Origin: Candidatus Endonucleibacter bathymodioli
Lineage (GTDB): Bacteria > Pseudomonadota > Gammaproteobacteria > Pseudomonadales > Endozoicomonadaceae
DNA: 25,509 nt
Assembly (NCBI GenBank): GCA_030674915.1
Contig: JASXSV010000034.1
Coordinates: 1-25,509 of the forward strand
Direction: 5' to 3'
Shown here: positions 24,428 to 25,509 of the stretch, piece after piece
Numbering within the stretch: position 1 is the stretch's first letter
How the letters are laid out: every line of letters starts with the position of its first letter
The notes under the pieces: model-generated
Told to the model about the DNA's origin: nothing
The model's database searches: none
The model's input: the letters and a program-made list of their open reading frames with translations, nothing else
Made by a program: the position numbers and the translations under genes

Positions 24428-25201
24428 TCAACGGTAACGGTGAATGGTATAGAGTATTACCAATCCCTCAAGTGATAAGTTTGGATCATAGGAATCGAAT
24501 AAATGCTTTTGTTGGTTGAAAAGACGGCCGAGCCCACCTGTGGCGATGTGTGTCGATTTTATACCTAGTTGTTTGTCTATGCGTGACAAACAGCCTTCAA
24601 CCATGGATACATAACCCCAGTAAATCCCTGCCTGCATAGCATCATAGACATTTTTGGTGATAATATTATCCTTTTGGTTTTCCGAAATAGCTATTTTAGG
24701 CAATTTGGCAGCTGTGTTATGCAGTGCTTCGAGGGATAAATTTACTCCTGGAGCGATCACTCCACCGTCATACGCTCCTTTTTCTCCGATAACATCAAAG
24801 GTTGTCGCTGTGCCAAAATCAACAATTACAATAGGCGTTTTGTATTTCTGCTTTGCAGCAATAGCATTCACCAATCTATCGGCGCCAAGTTGTGCGGGGT
24901 CATCAATATTAATAGTGATCGGAAAATTGTTCAACCTAGGATCAACAATAATAGGATTTATGTGCAAATGCTGGTGACAAAACCGTTGGACGGTTACTGT
25001 AACATCAGGAACGACGCTAGAGATAATAATATCAGTAATATTAGCATGTTTTTGTAAAACTGGTGATAACAGTGACAAATACTCATCACTGGTACGTTGG
25101 TTGCGAGTTTCCAAGTACCATTGTTGAACAAAACTTTGGGCGTTCAAATCATAAAAGCCAAAAGCGGTATTTGTATTTCCCATATCAATTGCAAGTAACA
25201 T
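24428..25201 (-). CDS. coaX: Type III pantothenate kinase
   Basis: A 257-aa cytoplasmic enzyme that phosphorylates pantothenate with ATP, the first committed step of coenzyme A synthesis; this type needs a monovalent cation and is not feedback-inhibited by CoA. The ATG at 25201 is chosen because GAGGA lies 6 bases upstream and MLLAIDMGNTNTAFGFYD is the conserved N-terminal phosphate-binding motif; a longer reading frame upstream is IS and intergenic sequence. Other motifs: ISSVVPDVT, QLGADRLVNAIAA, IVDFGTATTFDVI (second phosphate motif), GGVIAPGVNLSLEAL, and IATGGLGRL near the end. Length matches the family. birA, the frequent upstream partner, is absent here; IS30 relic sequence lies about 150 bp upstream. 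The gene converges with tolC. Confidence 0.95.
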   Translation of the reverse strand: MLLAIDMGNTNTAFGFYDLNAQSFVQQWYLETRNQRTSDEYLSLLSPVLQKHANITDIIISSVVPDVTVTVQRFCHQHLHINPIIVDPRLNNFPITINIDDPAQLGADRLVNAIAAKQKYKTPIVIVDFGTATTFDVIGEKGAYDGGVIAPGVNLSLEALHNTAAKLPKIAISENQKDNIITKNVYDAMQAGIYWGYVSMVEGCLSRIDKQLGIKSTHIATGGLGRLFNQQKHLFDSYDPNLSLEGLVILYTIHRYR

Positions 25202-25349
25202 TTTATTCCTCAAATATATGGCTTTTGCCAAAGTTTGTTGCGCCTCAATCTTTATTGTCGTAAGCCCAAAGGTTTGTATAGTAGCAATATGAGACCTGTG
25301 AAACCGTTTCTGAAAGCTAGTACCTTTGCCAAAATAGGGAGAATATCCT

Positions 25350-25509
25350 AGATTTCCACGACAACCGACACACTTGGAATGGAGTTGAGAGTCAACCCTA
25401 GACTTCCTGTATAAGTTACACACTATTGTCCAATAAAAACTCAATTTCCTTACGATAGTTTGAGATTTGTTGATGCCATCTTCTGAGTATAGGTTAATTA
25501 ATATCAAGA
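25350..25509. mobile_element. IS30-end relic upstream of coaX
   Basis: TTCCACGACAACCGACACAC near 25354 followed by TTGGAATGGAGTTGAGAGTC matches the IS30 terminus at 19369-19410 (TTCCACAATAACCGACACAC, then TTGAAATTGATTTGAGAGTC). After about 65 bases the match jumps to a stretch (AACTCAATTT ... GATAGTTTGAG, about 25438-25465) like the other IS30 end at about 20003-20030. This looks like an internally deleted element. It runs to or past the window edge. Confidence 0.5.

Noticed and set aside
24654..24977. 107-codon plus-strand ORF inside coaX
   Set aside because: Antisense shadow of coaX, whose motifs are unambiguous.
25202..25507. N-terminal extension of coaX by 102 codons
   Set aside because: The extension lies before the conserved MLLAIDMGNTN start, covers IS30 relic sequence, and the start at 25201 has a good ribosome binding site.

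Overview
This window looks like a piece of an AT-rich (roughly 40% G+C by eye) gammaproteobacterial chromosome from a host-associated bacterium with a large insertion-sequence load. The lineage hints are generic Gram-negative genes: an MltB-type lytic transglycosylase, an NdpA/YejK nucleoid protein, an ArnT-like glycosyltransferase, TolC and type III pantothenate kinase. One gene encodes a leucine-rich-repeat protein with an IpaH/SspH-type (NEL) E3 ubiquitin ligase region, which points to life with a eukaryotic host. I cannot fix the genus; a symbiont or parasite of an animal or protist is an inference.

Layout. 1-3.6 kb holds IS debris (IS5 fragment, an IS5 element interrupted by an IS30 element, an IS256 tail) around one small unrecognised gene. 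3.9-8.1 kb holds two decayed IS481 copies, the lytic transglycosylase gene, an intact IS5-group element with CTAG target duplications and a 109-bp MITE-like relic. 8.1-13.5 kb holds an orphan FixJ-type response regulator, then two near-identical IS5-family elements in inverted orientation. One of these carries an IS30 element; the other sits inside a third IS481 copy. 13.5-15.4 kb is a leftward pair, PAP2 phosphatase then ndpA. 15.6-19.3 kb is an accessory block with the 752-residue LRR-NEL protein and a small companion ORF, bracketed by a perfect 14-bp inverted repeat. 19.2-20.3 kb holds a relic of a second arnT-like 3' end and IS30 pieces. 20.3-25.2 kb holds the arnT-like gene, another IS5 relic, tolC, and coaX facing tolC.

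How it fits together. The non-IS genes are mostly single-gene islands for the envelope (lytic transglycosylase, PAP2 phosphatase, ArnT-like, TolC), nucleoid (NdpA) and CoA synthesis (CoaX), separated by transposon relics. At least five IS types are present, from intact and nearly identical to heavily decayed, so transposition appears both old and recent. The most interesting items are the LRR-NEL protein with its unusual active-site spacing and short C-terminus, a module it shares with the next small ORF, two divergent IS30 elements inserted at the same base of two copies of one IS5 element, and three IS481 copies placed in one orientation just after the stop codons of three different genes.
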